DNA of 64,000 nucleotides from Whitmania pigra (lineage: Eukaryota; Annelida; Clitellata; Hirudinida; Haemopidae): NCBI GenBank assembly GCA_021613335.1, contig JAJTWR010000251.1:1005001-1069000 (forward strand), read 5' to 3'. Every line of letters starts with the position of its first letter. The stretch's first letter is position 1. Below the pieces are notes generated by a model, which was not told the DNA's origin, made no database searches, and saw only the letters and a program-made list of their open reading frames with translations. Positions 35,477 through 46,391 of this stretch are shown here, piece by piece. The position numbers and the translations under genes are program-made.

Positions 35477-36029
35477 AACCTTCTTTAATTTTCAGGTACA
35501 AAGGCATAAGCAGAAAGCGGGATGATTCTGATGATTGTGATAATCGTGTTGATCATGAAAATTATAATTACTATCATTTGCGGCTTTATTTGCCTCGTGC
35601 TTCGCAAATTAAAATGATGACTTGATTAGGACACATTTTACCAGTTATGATGCTTTACATGACATAACGTGTTATTATTAAGGAAAGTGAATGGTATTGG
35701 TTTGGAATTTGCCTATTATTGCCGTATAATTTGAAATGCTCTTCAAAGTCATTTATTTATTTATTTGTTTAACCATCCGTACATCCTATCACTTTTGAAT
35801 GGATGGGTCCAAGTTCTATCAAATGAAAAAATATCTTTTTCCACGAAATTCATTATTATTAATCTCCGAACAAGAACTTATAATGTCAAAAATTGATTGT
35901 TTGTGTCTTTGGTAATAAAGTTGAAGCATTCTAGGAAAACAAACCGTGCGGGACAAAGCATCATTATTTAAATATTAAATTATTATTATTTTAATTATTT
36001 CAATTTAAAATAGAAATTGTGAAATAACC

Positions 36030-36272
36030 GAAAAGCTCTCTTTGCGTCCGCGTCACTCTGATTTAGGCTTTTGCCCAGAGCGGGTGTCAGGCCTCTAGGG
36101 CGCGAAGAGTTGGTGCGCGGCTCCATTCCGGAGTAGGGCTGTTTGAGATTGCACCCCAAAGCGGGTGGTAAACTCCATCTAAAATTAAACATATCCACGA
36201 GTCCGATAGCGAACAAGTACCTCGAGGGAAAGTTGAAAAGAACTTCGAAGATAGAATTTAACAGTACATGAT
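36030..36272 (+). pseudogene. 28S rRNA gene fragment, diverged
   Basis: Contains the hallmark 5'-domain strings of animal 28S rRNA: CCCCAAAGCGGGTGGTAAAC, then CTCCATCT, CGAACAAGTACC and GGGAAAGTTGAAAAGAACTT. Substitutions in normally invariant positions (for example CTCGAGGGAAAG and ATAGAATTTAACAG) and its truncation at both ends show it is a nuclear pseudogene scrap, not a functional rDNA unit. Confidence 0.88.
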
Positions 36273-36407
36273 GATCGTGATATTACAAAGGTACGTCGAC
36301 GTCTTACTTTTCAGCTAAAATAGATTTGTAATTCTGAAATGTAATGATGTAATTAGAGAACTTTAATCACATGCTTTGCGCGGGTGCTGCTGTATTAGTA
36401 ATGTAAT

Positions 36408-36522
36408 AGCCCGACGTCAAAATAGCGGTAAAATTGGTTCATTGGGCACTTGTCGGGGCTGTTTTGACGGGATTTTTTCGTCCTGGGCTATTTTGTCGCC
36501 GGGCTGTTATGACGGGTCACCA
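36408..36522. mobile_element. short element with GACAAAATAGCCCGG-type ends
   Basis: Begins AGCCCGACGTCAAAATAGCG and ends TTTTGTCGCCGGGCTGTTAT-GACGGGTCACC. The end motif is the inverse of the start and is shared with the longer element at 52726-53402. Probably a MITE of the same family. Confidence 0.6.
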
Positions 36523-36588
36523 TCAGTAATATAATATTATCCTTAGATTATTTATTTAGGCAATTGTTGTCGATATTAATGGTATTAA

Positions 36589-36594
<6 letters not shown>

Positions 36595-36629
<35 letters not shown>
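36595..36629. repeat. (ATT)n microsatellite
   Basis: About eleven ATT units upstream of W6. Confidence 0.9.
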
Positions 36630-36632
<3 letters not shown>

Positions 36633-36856
36633 TGCTAATGTAAAAAATGACTAATATGTTAACAGTTCCATTCGATTTTATTTTATTGAAATTAGCTGCA
36701 TAATGTATACCCCGCATTAATAAAATAAGTACAAGCATTTATAATAATATAATCAAATAAAGGAGTTGGGCAAGTAGGACAATGCACCAATGAATCAGAA
36801 AGTTAATTCAGTAATATACAGCTTCACTTTTTTTAATTCAACGTGACTTTTGTTTG

Positions 36857-36864
36857 TGACGTCA
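36857..36864 (+). promoter_or_regulatory. CRE-like palindrome upstream of W6
   Basis: Perfect TGACGTCA in TTTTGTTTG-TGACGTCA, 80 bp before the W6 start codon, the same spacing as in W5. The following GAATTCAATTTCTGACTGAA block is also shared. Confidence 0.55.
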
Positions 36865-36936
36865 ATTTGAATTCAATTTCTGACTGAAAAATAAATACTC
36901 GAAAGTAGTTTTATTAAAATTTCAACTTTAAGCAGC

Positions 36937-38583
36937 ATGTCGATGCTAATAGCCGCAAGTTTCATCGCGTTAGCAATGTCGGATGTACAACGCTGGCCGA
37001 GTATGTCGAATATTGCTGCCATTGTCACTGACAAACGTTCATTTCTCTACTTCGAAGAATTGGAGACAGTTCATGATATTAAATTTCTCGTCATTGTTTT
37101 TAAAAATTTCCATTATGTAGAAAATGTGGATGCGACTTTGGGTCAGGTTTATTTTTTATATATTTTATTTTATTTATTTATCTTTTATTAATCACTTTGG
37201 TCAAGTTAAGAAATTGAGTTTATAAAGTTTATATAGTAATTGTTTAGTCGGTTGGAACAAAACAAATTATACATTCTATTCAAAATATAATTGCATTAAT
37301 TTTTTTCGACAGGATTCATATTTTTATAATTTGCAATTAAATTTTATAAATGAATTTTTCAAGAATACGGAAATATTATGATAATTGGGAATCACAAATT
37401 TGGAGATGATTTTAAGCCGAAGAAGTTTGACAAGATAACAAGTGGTCAACAAGGTGGGTTTTTTTCCTGCAAAAAGGAGGAAAGCTGCATCTTCGGTTCA
37501 CTGACCTTACAATATGATTTTTACAAATTCAAAGTGTTGAGCCTAGAGATCCACGGCTACGGTAAATGAATTATAAAGACTATAATTATAAAGAACTTGA
37601 TTTTTAAAAAAATAATTTGTGTGGATTTTTCATTAATCGCAATGATTTAATCCTTAGAAAATCATTTTTAATTTAACATTGATCGATAATCAAGCATTAA
37701 AATAAATTATATTATTTAATTTCAGAAGCAAATCTGCACAAATATGTTGGATGTTTTAATACAAAACACTTCAAGATATTAAAACCAGTCGCACAATTTG
37801 TGGACTGTGGATTGACCTGTTCAGACACGCCGTTTTATGGCTTCACTTCGGTGAATAAAAAGGATATTTGTTTCTTTCAAGAAAATCAGTTATCTATTAA
37901 TTTAATTATTCAGAACTATTATTTGTCATATACTGAGAACACCGTGATATTGACAAAAAGAACTTGAAACACGATTTATGATATTAGCACTTTGACTGGT
38001 TACTTTGAAACTTTGTCGGTATTAATTAATTAATAATAATGATTCATTAGGAGCAACAGTGTGTTTGCATCGAGAGCTTACCTTTGGTAAACGGAAGGCA
38101 AGATTTATGCAGAGAATGTCCCGGGAAAGTGGCAATCTTCTGTGGGATCGATGGCAAAGGTGTTTCTGTGTACTCAAACGGTTATTATAACTTTGTTGCA
38201 ATTACTTTTAACAAATTAATTTCAAGTTATTCAAGTTTTATTTTTAAGTTTTTAAGGACAATCGCTAATACACTAGTTGATTAGTGCTCCTAAAAATAAA
38301 TAATGCTAAAATAGTTAACGTTTGAGTGCAATCAGATGATCTTGATGACAGGTTCTGTGCAAGACGTATTGGATGTGGATCCAAACTTGTTCAAAGATTT
38401 TATAATGACGAACGCACGCTTTCCAAGTTGCATTGGTGGAAGAAATGGAGTCATGTGTTTTGCCATCAGTAATTCCTTTGTTTATTATTATTATTATTAT
38501 TATTATTATTGTTATTATTATTATTATTATTATATTATTATTATTATTATCTTATTATTATTATTATTATTTTATTATTATTA

Positions 38584-38628
<45 letters not shown>

Positions 38629-39026
38629 GTTATTGTTATTGTTATTGTTATTGTTATTGTTATTGTTATTGTTATTGTTATTGTTATTGTTATTGTTATT
38701 GTTATTTTATTGTTATTGTTATTGTTATTGTTATTGTTATTGTTATTGTTATTGTTATTGTTATTGTTATTATTGTTATTGTTATGTTATTGTTATTGTT
38801 TTGTTATTGTTATTGTTATTGTTATTGTTATTGTTATTGTTATTGTTATTGTTATTGTTATTGTTATTGTTATTGTTATTGTTATTGTTATTGTTATTGT
38901 TATTGTTATTGTTATTGTTATTGTTATTGTTATTGTTATTGTATGTTATTGTTATTGTTTTGTTATTGTTATTGTATTGTTATTGTTATTATTATTATTA
39001 TTATTATATTATTATTATTATTATTA

Positions 39027-39061
<35 letters not shown>

Positions 39062-39078
39062 TATTATTATTATTATTA

Positions 39079-39122
<44 letters not shown>

Positions 39123-39148
39123 TTATTATTATTATTATTTTATTATTC

Positions 39149-39184
<36 letters not shown>

Positions 39185-39648
39185 TTATTATTATATATTA
39201 TTATTATTGTTATTGTTATTGTTATTGTTATTGTTATTGTTATTGTTATTGTTATTGTTATTGTTATTGTTATTGTTATTGTTATTGTTATTGTTATTGT
39301 TATTGTTATTGTTATTGTTATTGTTATTGTTATTGTTATTGTTATTGTTATTGTTATTGTTATGTTATTGTTATTGTTATTGTTATTGTTATTGTTATGT
39401 TATTGTTATTGTTATTGTTATTGTTATTGTTATTGTTATTGTTATTGTTATTGTTATTGTTATGTTATTGTTATTGTTATTGTTATGTTATGTTATTGTT
39501 ATGTTATGTTATTGTTATTGTTATTGTTATGTTATTGTTATTGTATGTTATTGTTATTGTTATTGTATTGTTATTGTTATTATTATTATTTTATTATTAT
39601 TATTATTATTATTATTTTATTATTATTATTATATTATTATTATTATTC

Positions 39649-39683
<35 letters not shown>

Positions 39684-39695
39684 TTATTATTATTC

Positions 39696-39755
<60 letters not shown>

Positions 39756-39787
39756 TTATTATTATTCTATTATTATTATTATTATTC

Positions 39788-39823
<36 letters not shown>

Positions 39824-42279
39824 TTATTAACGGTCGTGGTTACATCACCTCTCTTCGTAATCTGTCGAAACTTGTAATGAAATCGTTCTAGGAACTAAAG
39901 TTGTTATAATTCTAACGTTTTAAAAAAAGAAACAATAAGTTATGCAGTCTGTAAATTTGAATCTTGTCGAGGAAAACATGCCAGTGACCGGAGCATGCGT
40001 TGAAGTCTGCAAAATCAATACATGTCGACAAAAAGCCAACAACAAACACTGTTCGAACAAAATTGCAGAAGAAGAAGGCAGTAAACACCAACAATGTGCC
40101 AGATGATGTTTCATCAATTGATATCAAACTCGATAGGCTGACAGACGAGGAACAGCAATCGAGAAGTTCAATAAATCCTCAAAGAACAAAAACACAACAT
40201 GCTCTTAAAAAAAAAAAAGAGAGTCAGTCACCAAAACCAAGAAAACCCTGAAACTGGTCTGTCCTGTGAACAAAGCATGTCCACGGAAAAACTTAAGAGA
40301 CAACGATGGATAAAGAAGCAATACAAGAAGGTTATCTGGTCCCTTTATTGTGAAAAAGCAATTATCACTGATACATAAGGCATTTACAACATTTCGAGAA
40401 CTAGAAACTATGAAACAGCCTAGCAATCCCGCTCCTGATGTACGGCTTTGGAGTCTTGCACTGGATACGGCCCGAAATCCAGCAGATAGACAGAAAGACC
40501 AGGAAGATCTTGACCATGGGAGGACCCCATCACCACAGAGCTGATGTTGATAGACTATATATCGTGGGAAGAGGTCTTCTTGAAATTGAGGTAATCTATG
40601 ATCAGACCATGGCAGGATTAAATAAGAATACTTCAATCTCATGGACAGTTTGTAAGGTGTTTGGAAGTATTACAAGCACGAACCAGTCATCGTCATAAGC
40701 ACCGATGCCGTCACCATCATGTGGGATTCACCGGTCACCAAAAAACTTGTTTTCTTATTGATGCGGAAGTCCCTGACGACAGCAATGTAATGACGAAAAA
40801 AGCCGATAAAATTCTAAGGTGTAAAGACCTGGAAATTGAAGTCAGCAGAATGTGGAACGTCAAAACCAGAACGATACCAATCATTCTCGGAGCGCTTGGA
40901 ACACCAAGGAAGGATTCAGCAAAGAATGCAGAGATGATCCCAGAAAAACCCAGGATGAGTGCAATGCGGAAGATCGCGCTCATGGGAACAGCGCACATCC
41001 TACGAAAAGTACTTAGATGAACTTCTATGAACTTTTGATTCAAAAAGAAGAAAAAAAAAGAATAGAAAAATGTAGTATAATGATGATTAGTTATTTCTAA
41101 TCGTTTTACAATCAAGACCATACTATGGTGTGGCATATAGGTATCATCCCATGCAAATTTCAACCAACATCAATTTTCCACATACTTGCTTAACACAATT
41201 TATTTTTAAATTGAAAAATTGTGAAGAAATAGCATGTTGTTTACAAGATGTTAAATTATAAGTTCTGTTTGATTATTTCGACTGCTTTCCATATTGCAAG
41301 TTTGTTCAGTAAACAATGGCAACTGTGGAAATAAAAAATGTGTAATCATCAACCATGCAAAGACAGAGGTTCAGTTGTGTCTTTGTGATGAAGGACTTTA
41401 TACTGACAATGCTCTGGAGTGCCAGGGTGAGAAATAACTAAATAAATAACTTAAATAAACAAATACCTTCCTACACCTATTTTGCGGCATATGCAATGCA
41501 TAAAAGTTTCAGTAAACATGTATCTCATCTAACGTTTCCTCTATTTCTTTAGTGTTTTCTTAGATAAGATAGGTTGTTGGATGCTCGAATAAAATAATAC
41601 ATAATCCAAGCTATTAATATGTTTTCAAATCTTGCTACGATGCTTAAGGTGATATATAAATGAATTATTACTATTAGTGTAATTATTTTGAAAATAATCT
41701 TTTTAATAACCAATCTTAAATACCTTTCAGATATAGACGAATGTATTAAGGACCAAGTGTGCAAACATAGAAAACGGACTTGTGTGAACACATACGGAGG
41801 TTACGCTTGTGAATGTGGAGCTGGACTCTATGAGGTGGATGAGATGAACTGTAAAGGTGAGATGCTGAAATTGTTGTTATGTAGTTGAGTGGTTAGGCGT
41901 TAAATAGTAAACTTTTTACATTTAAATGATTTACAGACATCGATGAATGCGAGACTGAAAGTAGTTGCGATCTTAACACGACCACTTGTAAAAACCTCCA
42001 TGGAGGCTATAACTGTGTCTGTCTGAAAGGATTGGTTAAAATGGATCCTATGTCTTATAACAGCAGTTGCGAAGGTTGTTGTTATTACATTTTATTCTTA
42101 GTCATACTAAGTAATGACTACATCGCATCTCATTATAATATTATTTTATTTGTTTTTCAGAACCAAGGGTGCCAGTGGATAGTACCGCGGTGCCACTGAC
42201 TGTGATTATCCTGTCAGTCTTATGTGTCGTAGTTATTTTTATTTGTTGTTTGCTCTGCCTATTTTTCAAACGGAAATAG
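36937..42279 (+). CDS. W6: WSC/EGF single-pass membrane protein, 427 aa, intact
   Basis: Nine exons: 36937-37141, 37364-37561, 37726-37850, 38051-38180, 38352-38468, 41301-41426, 41731-41856, 41937-42074, 42161-42279. They sum to 1284 nt in frame. The signal peptide is MSMLIAASFIALAMSDVQRW. The N-terminal domain runs to residue 134 (FKNFHYVENVDATLG; CKKEESC; LSLEIHGY) and its second exon is six codons longer than in W3/W4. WSC spans 135-219 (YVGCFNT, CSDTPFYGFTS, QCVCIESLP, CRECPGK, FCG, SVYS). In the Cys module (220-258) two cysteines kept in W3 and W4 are Phe. EGF-like and two calcium-binding EGFs (DIDEC twice) run to residue 388. TM is TVIILSVLCVVVIFICCLLC and the tail FFKRK. The first donor, GTCAGG, is weak. 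Intron 5 carries a huge microsatellite and an R2-like fragment. Confidence 0.82.
38481..39830. repeat. compound (ATT)n/(GTTATT)n microsatellite, 1.35 kb
   Basis: Alternating blocks: ATT 38481-38625, GTTATT 38626-38985, ATT 38986-39205, GTTATT 39206-39585, ATT 39586-39829, with single-base slips. The two halves look duplicated. It starts only about a dozen bases after the W6 exon-5 donor. Three long Leu/Ile/Tyr/Val/Cys frames over it are artefacts. Confidence 0.97.
39900..41030 (+). mobile_element. internally deleted R2-like LINE in W6 intron 5
   Basis: An N-terminal basic segment (about 40000-40250, VDKKPTTNTVRTKLQKKK) jumps to the RT thumb region (about 40460-40550, RKTRKILTM then HHRADVDRLY) and then to the C-terminal domain (about 40755-41015, AEVPDDSNVMTKKADKILRC, LEIEVSRMWNVKTR, ALMGTAHILRKVL). 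The RT catalytic core is absent. The same family as the element at 54000-56360 by its thumb and C-terminal motifs. Confidence 0.75.
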
Positions 42280-43881
42280 GGATTTGTTCGGAGCTCAATA
42301 TTCCAAACTCGACAAAACACATTATTATTAAGGATCGATATTAGATTGGTACTTGCATATTATCGTAGTGAAGTATGAAATACTCTTTAAAGTCAAACAT
42401 TCATTATTTTTCCACATCTATGCAAATAATCATTCATTCACCTGCCCATCCTTCCATCATTTTAATTGTTCACTCCTTTTTCGAATATCGAACTCCATGA
42501 AAACAGTGTTTCAGCCAATCACAGGCTGCCGTCTCATCACGTGTTTTGTGCTTTTGTTTCAACTCTACTGCTTAAAGCCTGATTTATCGATATGTATATT
42601 TTGGATACATATCGTTAAACTTTATTTTAGTATTATTAATGTTTATCTTAAATCAAAATATTTTAAAACATATTTCAAAATTATAATTGTTGTAAATATA
42701 TAGTTGTTGCATTTTTGTTGAACTAAGAAAGTTTTTAGTTATAAGTTTATTGATACAAATATGAAAATAATCTTAACTAATTTTTAATGTCAATAAATAT
42801 TATTTAACATTTTATTTTTTATTTATTAATAAACTATGATTTGAATTTATAACTTAACTTTTTTTTGGGTTCATGGGTTTTTACGATATAAAGTCAAAAT
42901 GCTTTGAAAATGTGACTAAATGTGACCGTCCTAATCATCTAGACATGCAACGGACGTTAATAAAACATTATTTGTCCAAATCATCTCAGTTATGCAACGG
43001 ACTATAATCAAATAAATAAATAAATAAATAATGTGACTAAAAATATTTATTTTTATGTATTTCGTAGTTCATCTTTTAAAAAAATAATTTAATTAATTTT
43101 AAAATCCTAGAAAATTTCTTTAAAATTTTGTTGCTTAAAATGCGGCACTTTCGGAGGGTAGATATTTCATATCTATGCCCTTTCACTCAACAAACAAACA
43201 GCCTAACATCGCCAACTCCAATACGAACTTATTTTAACTTATAACAGGGTAGGTTTCACAATTTATAAGTAATATGTGAATCTACAAATTTTTGCGCGAG
43301 AGTCAACTAGATCAATGTGATTGAATATAAAGCATGTTTGATACAACTTTTCTTAGGTCTAACATTTGTATTTGTGATTGTATTGTTTGATGTCGAACCG
43401 GTTGTCGAAGATGTATAATTTATATATTCAGCAAGTTTATCTTTATAAATATTGTACATATCATTTAAAATATTATCAATAAATATTGTAATGCGCTAAG
43501 TGTAATTTAATTGCCAAAGTTTCTCAAAAACAATTTCATAACACTTCAGTCTAGCTACTTTCTCAAAATGGGGTATGACAAGTGTCATTTGATATCTAAC
43601 TGATCTATATTGACCAATCACAAAGCCGACAATGTTAATCTCGAATGTTAATTTGAAATACATGCGATATAAATTATGTAAGAATTTCTTAGCACATTAA
43701 AAATGATTTCAGAACTAGATGTAATTTTCATAATCTTGTGATAGTTTGTGAGCAATTTGAATGTCATGAGATTTTCAATGTGATCTCAATTAATTAGAAT
43801 AATTGAAATGAATAAAATAAAATTAGAAGTCATAGCATTGCAATCTTTTCGCCAGAAAGCTCATGCCTGATCTAGCAGACT
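42280..43881. other. W6 3' region and spacer before RING gene
   Basis: A family-type 3' region lies at about 42290-42540 (CATTCACCTGCCCATCC, then TTTCAGCCAATCACAGGCTG). The rest is AT-rich with SINE tails at 42922-43036. No exon seen. Confidence 0.5.
42922..43036 (+). mobile_element. two SINE 3' tails
   Basis: ACCGTCCTAATCATCTAGAC followed by ATGCAACGGACGTTAATAAA matches the tail of the complete SINE at 45691-45819. Immediately after comes a variant (CCAAATCATCTCAGTTATGC...CGGACTATAATCAAATAAAT). Both are truncated at the 5' end. Confidence 0.65.
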
Positions 43882-45066
43882 ATGGAGTACAAACAGAACT
43901 GCGAATGTGAGGGATGTTTGGCAACGAATGTTGAGTCAAGTTACTATTCCAAGAAGGAGGACTTTGAGTGTATCGTCTGCTACGATGTTAAGGAAGAGAT
44001 TGCAGTCATGGAAAAGTGTAGTCACGTCGTGTGCTCGCCTTGCATGAGAGCATGGAGAAGCCTCCAAAAGTTAGTTTCATCGCTTCATTAGCTTGAATGT
44101 CTTATCTCGATCGAATGCTATTTTTTGAGAATGTAGGAAATGATTTCGCATGAGCGTGGTAGAGCACATAGTCAGTTTCTATAGATGTTAATGTAAGCTG
44201 CCAATGATATTTATAAGTCGTAGCAATTATTTCAATTAGTAAATTTTCTTATGTGTTTCACTTAAATTTAACAAATTTGAAATTATACCTGCAAAAACTT
44301 CTACCAATAAATTTCTATCTGCAGATATTGTCCATGCTGTCGGCAGAAATCCAATATGGCCATTTATTCCAACCAAATTTTCATGGGTCAGGAAAAAGAG
44401 TCTCTATTTATTAGGCACCGCATCTGCATCTTGCGATCGGATTCCATTCTCATGAACTTCTTGGAAGACTTAAACAGCGCCTGGAAGTACCTGATCGAAT
44501 TGGTTCTGTCTAGGTCAGTTCCCGGTGCTTGCGAAGGGCTGACAATGTTCAACATTGGTCCCTATGCATCCCTCAACAAGTCAGAGATTGCCCACACGAG
44601 TGATTTCCATGCGAGTCTGAAAAACTCTAGTGGCAAGGCTAGAGTCGTAATCTGCTGCCAGATGATCGGGTTTTCTTGGCAAGTGGTTTTGCTCTCCAGC
44701 GAGCAGGCCCGAATAGCCGGAGTGTCGTGTCGATATGACGACGACCACGCCGATTCTGTTATCGTCGCCTTCCAGGAGCAACTTACTTCCTCCTGGAAAG
44801 ATCTTCTTTTTCATCTCAATCCCGACCATCAGGACTTCATCCTCGTAAGGCAATTCAATAAGATGTCTTGTGCTCTGTACCTGGCAAAAGATAGCAGCAG
44901 GCCTCAGGCTGAGTTGACTGAAAACGGGCCGGTTCGAAACCTACTCTGGACTCTAAATTCTCACAACGTCATCTTCGATCACGACTATCAGAAAAGGTCT
45001 TCTGATTACATAAGCGTCCTCAAATGCTCCTTGTTTCCTCGGAAGAAGCAGCAGTATGCTAGATAA
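43882..45066 (+). CDS. RING-finger protein, 309 aa, two exons
   Basis: Exon 1 is 43882-44069 and exon 2 is 44325-45066. The junction (CAAAA|GTTAGT ... TATCTGCAG|ATATTG) rebuilds one frame of 930 nt. Residues about 31-73 hold a C3HC4 RING: FECIVCYDVKEEIAV, KCSHVVCSPC, then (across the splice) KYCPCCRQKS. RING-HC domains bind two zinc ions and usually act as E3 ubiquitin ligases. The remaining 230 residues (for example MAIYSNQIFMGQEKESLFIR and a C-terminal KKQQYAR) match no family I recognise. No signal peptide or TM, so probably cytosolic or nuclear. Its codon use is much less AT-biased than the flanking DNA. The 5' end could include an undetected upstream exon. Confidence 0.8.
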
Positions 45067-45690
45067 ATTCCATTTTTTGTTTTGTTTAAAATTGGGGGTC
45101 AATAATAATTATTTCATAATTAAATATATATTTATGAATGGATCGCTGTCATTGTTTTATTTGTATTTTGTGAAGATTTCTTCACACTCTAAAGTATCGT
45201 TTGTAAACATGAATTCTTTAAGAGCAAACATGATCTCGTCACGCTCAACTTGATTGAATGAAAATAAAAAAAAAGGCTATAGTGTCAGAAATTAAAATAG
45301 AAATAATGTTTTGCATATGGCTAGGTAAGAATAAGCGCATAGATTGAAGAATAACTCAATTGTTGGTTATGTAAGCGGTTAAATGTTCTTCGATCTTGGT
45401 CCTAAAAAGTCCTAAATTTTCGAAATTCGGTTTTTTAGTACTAAAAAGTCCTAAAAAAAAATGAGGAAGGTCCTAAACATTACAATAAAGTCCTAAAAAA
45501 TAATAATGTTCTGAGATTTTTATTAGTAACAGTTTTGTAGAAATGGCAATTAGCGGGGAAATCGGTCCCTTTGTTCTAGCTGCTCGGGAAAGCATCCAAT
45601 TGAGTTTTCTATAACGTTCATTCGCTTGTCAGTTTGATACATTAATAGTGCGACTATATATATTTGTAAATATGCAGGAGAGTTCTTAAT
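45067..45690. other. spacer after RING gene
   Basis: Contains repeated AAAGTCCTAAAAA strings (about 45400-45510) that recur at about 46505-46565, so they may bracket one element together with the remnant at 45880-46391. Confidence 0.45.
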
Positions 45691-45819
45691 GTGCGACCGC
45701 ATGGTCTAATGGTTAAGACTGCGCCTCTCACGATGGCAGCACGGATTCGAACCCCGCTGCGGGAGCACCGTCCTGATCATCTAGCTATGCAATGGACGTT
45801 AATAAAACAAGTTTTTGAC
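45691..45819 (+). mobile_element. tRNA-Glu-derived SINE with perfect 10-bp duplication
   Basis: 129 bp flanked by identical AGTTCTTAAT at 45681-45690 and 45820-45829. The head is tRNA-like: A box ATGGTCTAATGGTTAAG, an anticodon loop CTCTCAC (anticodon CTC, Glu), and B box GGATTCGAACC. The tail contains ATCATCTAGCTATGC and GGACGTTAATAAAAC, seen at other sites in the window. Mismatched T-stem pairs show it is not a functional tRNA gene. Confidence 0.85.
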
Positions 45820-45879
45820 AGTTCTTAATTCTTAAAAATGGAGCAAAGATTTGATATTTTCTTCAAGGAGCACATGGGC

Positions 45880-46391
45880 AGTTGTAATGATTATGCATTG
45901 ATATGGAGGACATAGAAAACCTTTTGCTAACTTTGAGTCATGGTCAGGCATCTCTTGGAAGAGGTTTCAGTTTAATAAAAGTTTGATTTGTGAAAATCAA
46001 AAAGAGATAAGCTTGTTTGCAAGGAGGATGGTGAGAGACCTTATCAACAGTGTTGGAGGTGCACATTGGGCAATTTTAAGATTGATAAATCTGTCCTGAG
46101 CCATTTTAAAGCACCAAGGCAGAGGTTTAAATTTTATTTGGAAGCATTGCATGAGGGAGACAGGCAGCTGTAACCTCAAACGAAAAACAGATGAAGATGA
46201 CATGATCGTGATGAAGAAGAAGCTGAAGACTCTAAAACACAACAGGGATATTAAGGGGAATTTCGAATATTAATGGGCGCAAGTGCAAAAACCAGAAACA
46301 ATGATCTCTTGGTCCAGGCAAACAGCCTGAGGAAAGATAGCGAGACAAAAGAGGTAGAAATTGCTTCTTTAGAGAAAGACTTGAGTTGATT
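45880..46391 (+). pseudogene. transposon-encoded protein remnant
   Basis: Frames with shifts give LLTLSHGQASLGRGFSLIKV and ARRMVRDLINSVGG, then a Lys/Glu-rich segment and LLVQANSLRKDSETKEVEIA. This resembles the C-terminal end of a repetitive, hAT/BED-associated protein I have seen widely in invertebrate genomes, but I cannot name the family with certainty. Bracketed by the GTCCTAAAAA repeats. Confidence 0.45.

Larger units (their letters stand above)
33196..35617 (+). pseudogene. W5: WSC/EGF membrane protein relic (first and last exons)
   Basis: The signal-peptide exon at 33196-33365 reads MWILIVASFIAMTIKELQGW and continues to YTNKG, then loses about 36 bp and shifts frame before the conserved FKNYYFV segment. 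Its length of 170 nt leaves the wrong phase. The transmembrane exon at 35496-35617 has a good acceptor (TTTTCAG) and a hydrophobic stretch (MILMIVIIVLIMKIIITIIC), but an in-frame TAA near its start. All middle exons are replaced by a CR1/Jockey-type LINE and an ATATT array. Non-functional. Confidence 0.8.

Noticed and set aside
38336..39891. Three overlapping frames of 456-513 codons, Leu/Ile/Tyr/Val/Cys-rich
   Set aside because: They are translations of the ATT/GTTATT microsatellite in all three frames. One of them starts in the real W6 exon 5 and simply runs past its donor.
40205..40642. 145-codon minus-strand frame
   Set aside because: Antisense to the R2-like fragment, whose motifs read on the plus strand.
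44581..44853. 90-codon minus-strand frame
   Set aside because: Antisense shadow of RING gene exon 2, whose spliced frame is complete.
45691..45767. Functional tRNA-Glu gene
   Set aside because: A and B boxes and anticodon loop are visible, but T-stem and part of the acceptor do not pair, and the target-site duplication plus tail show a SINE.
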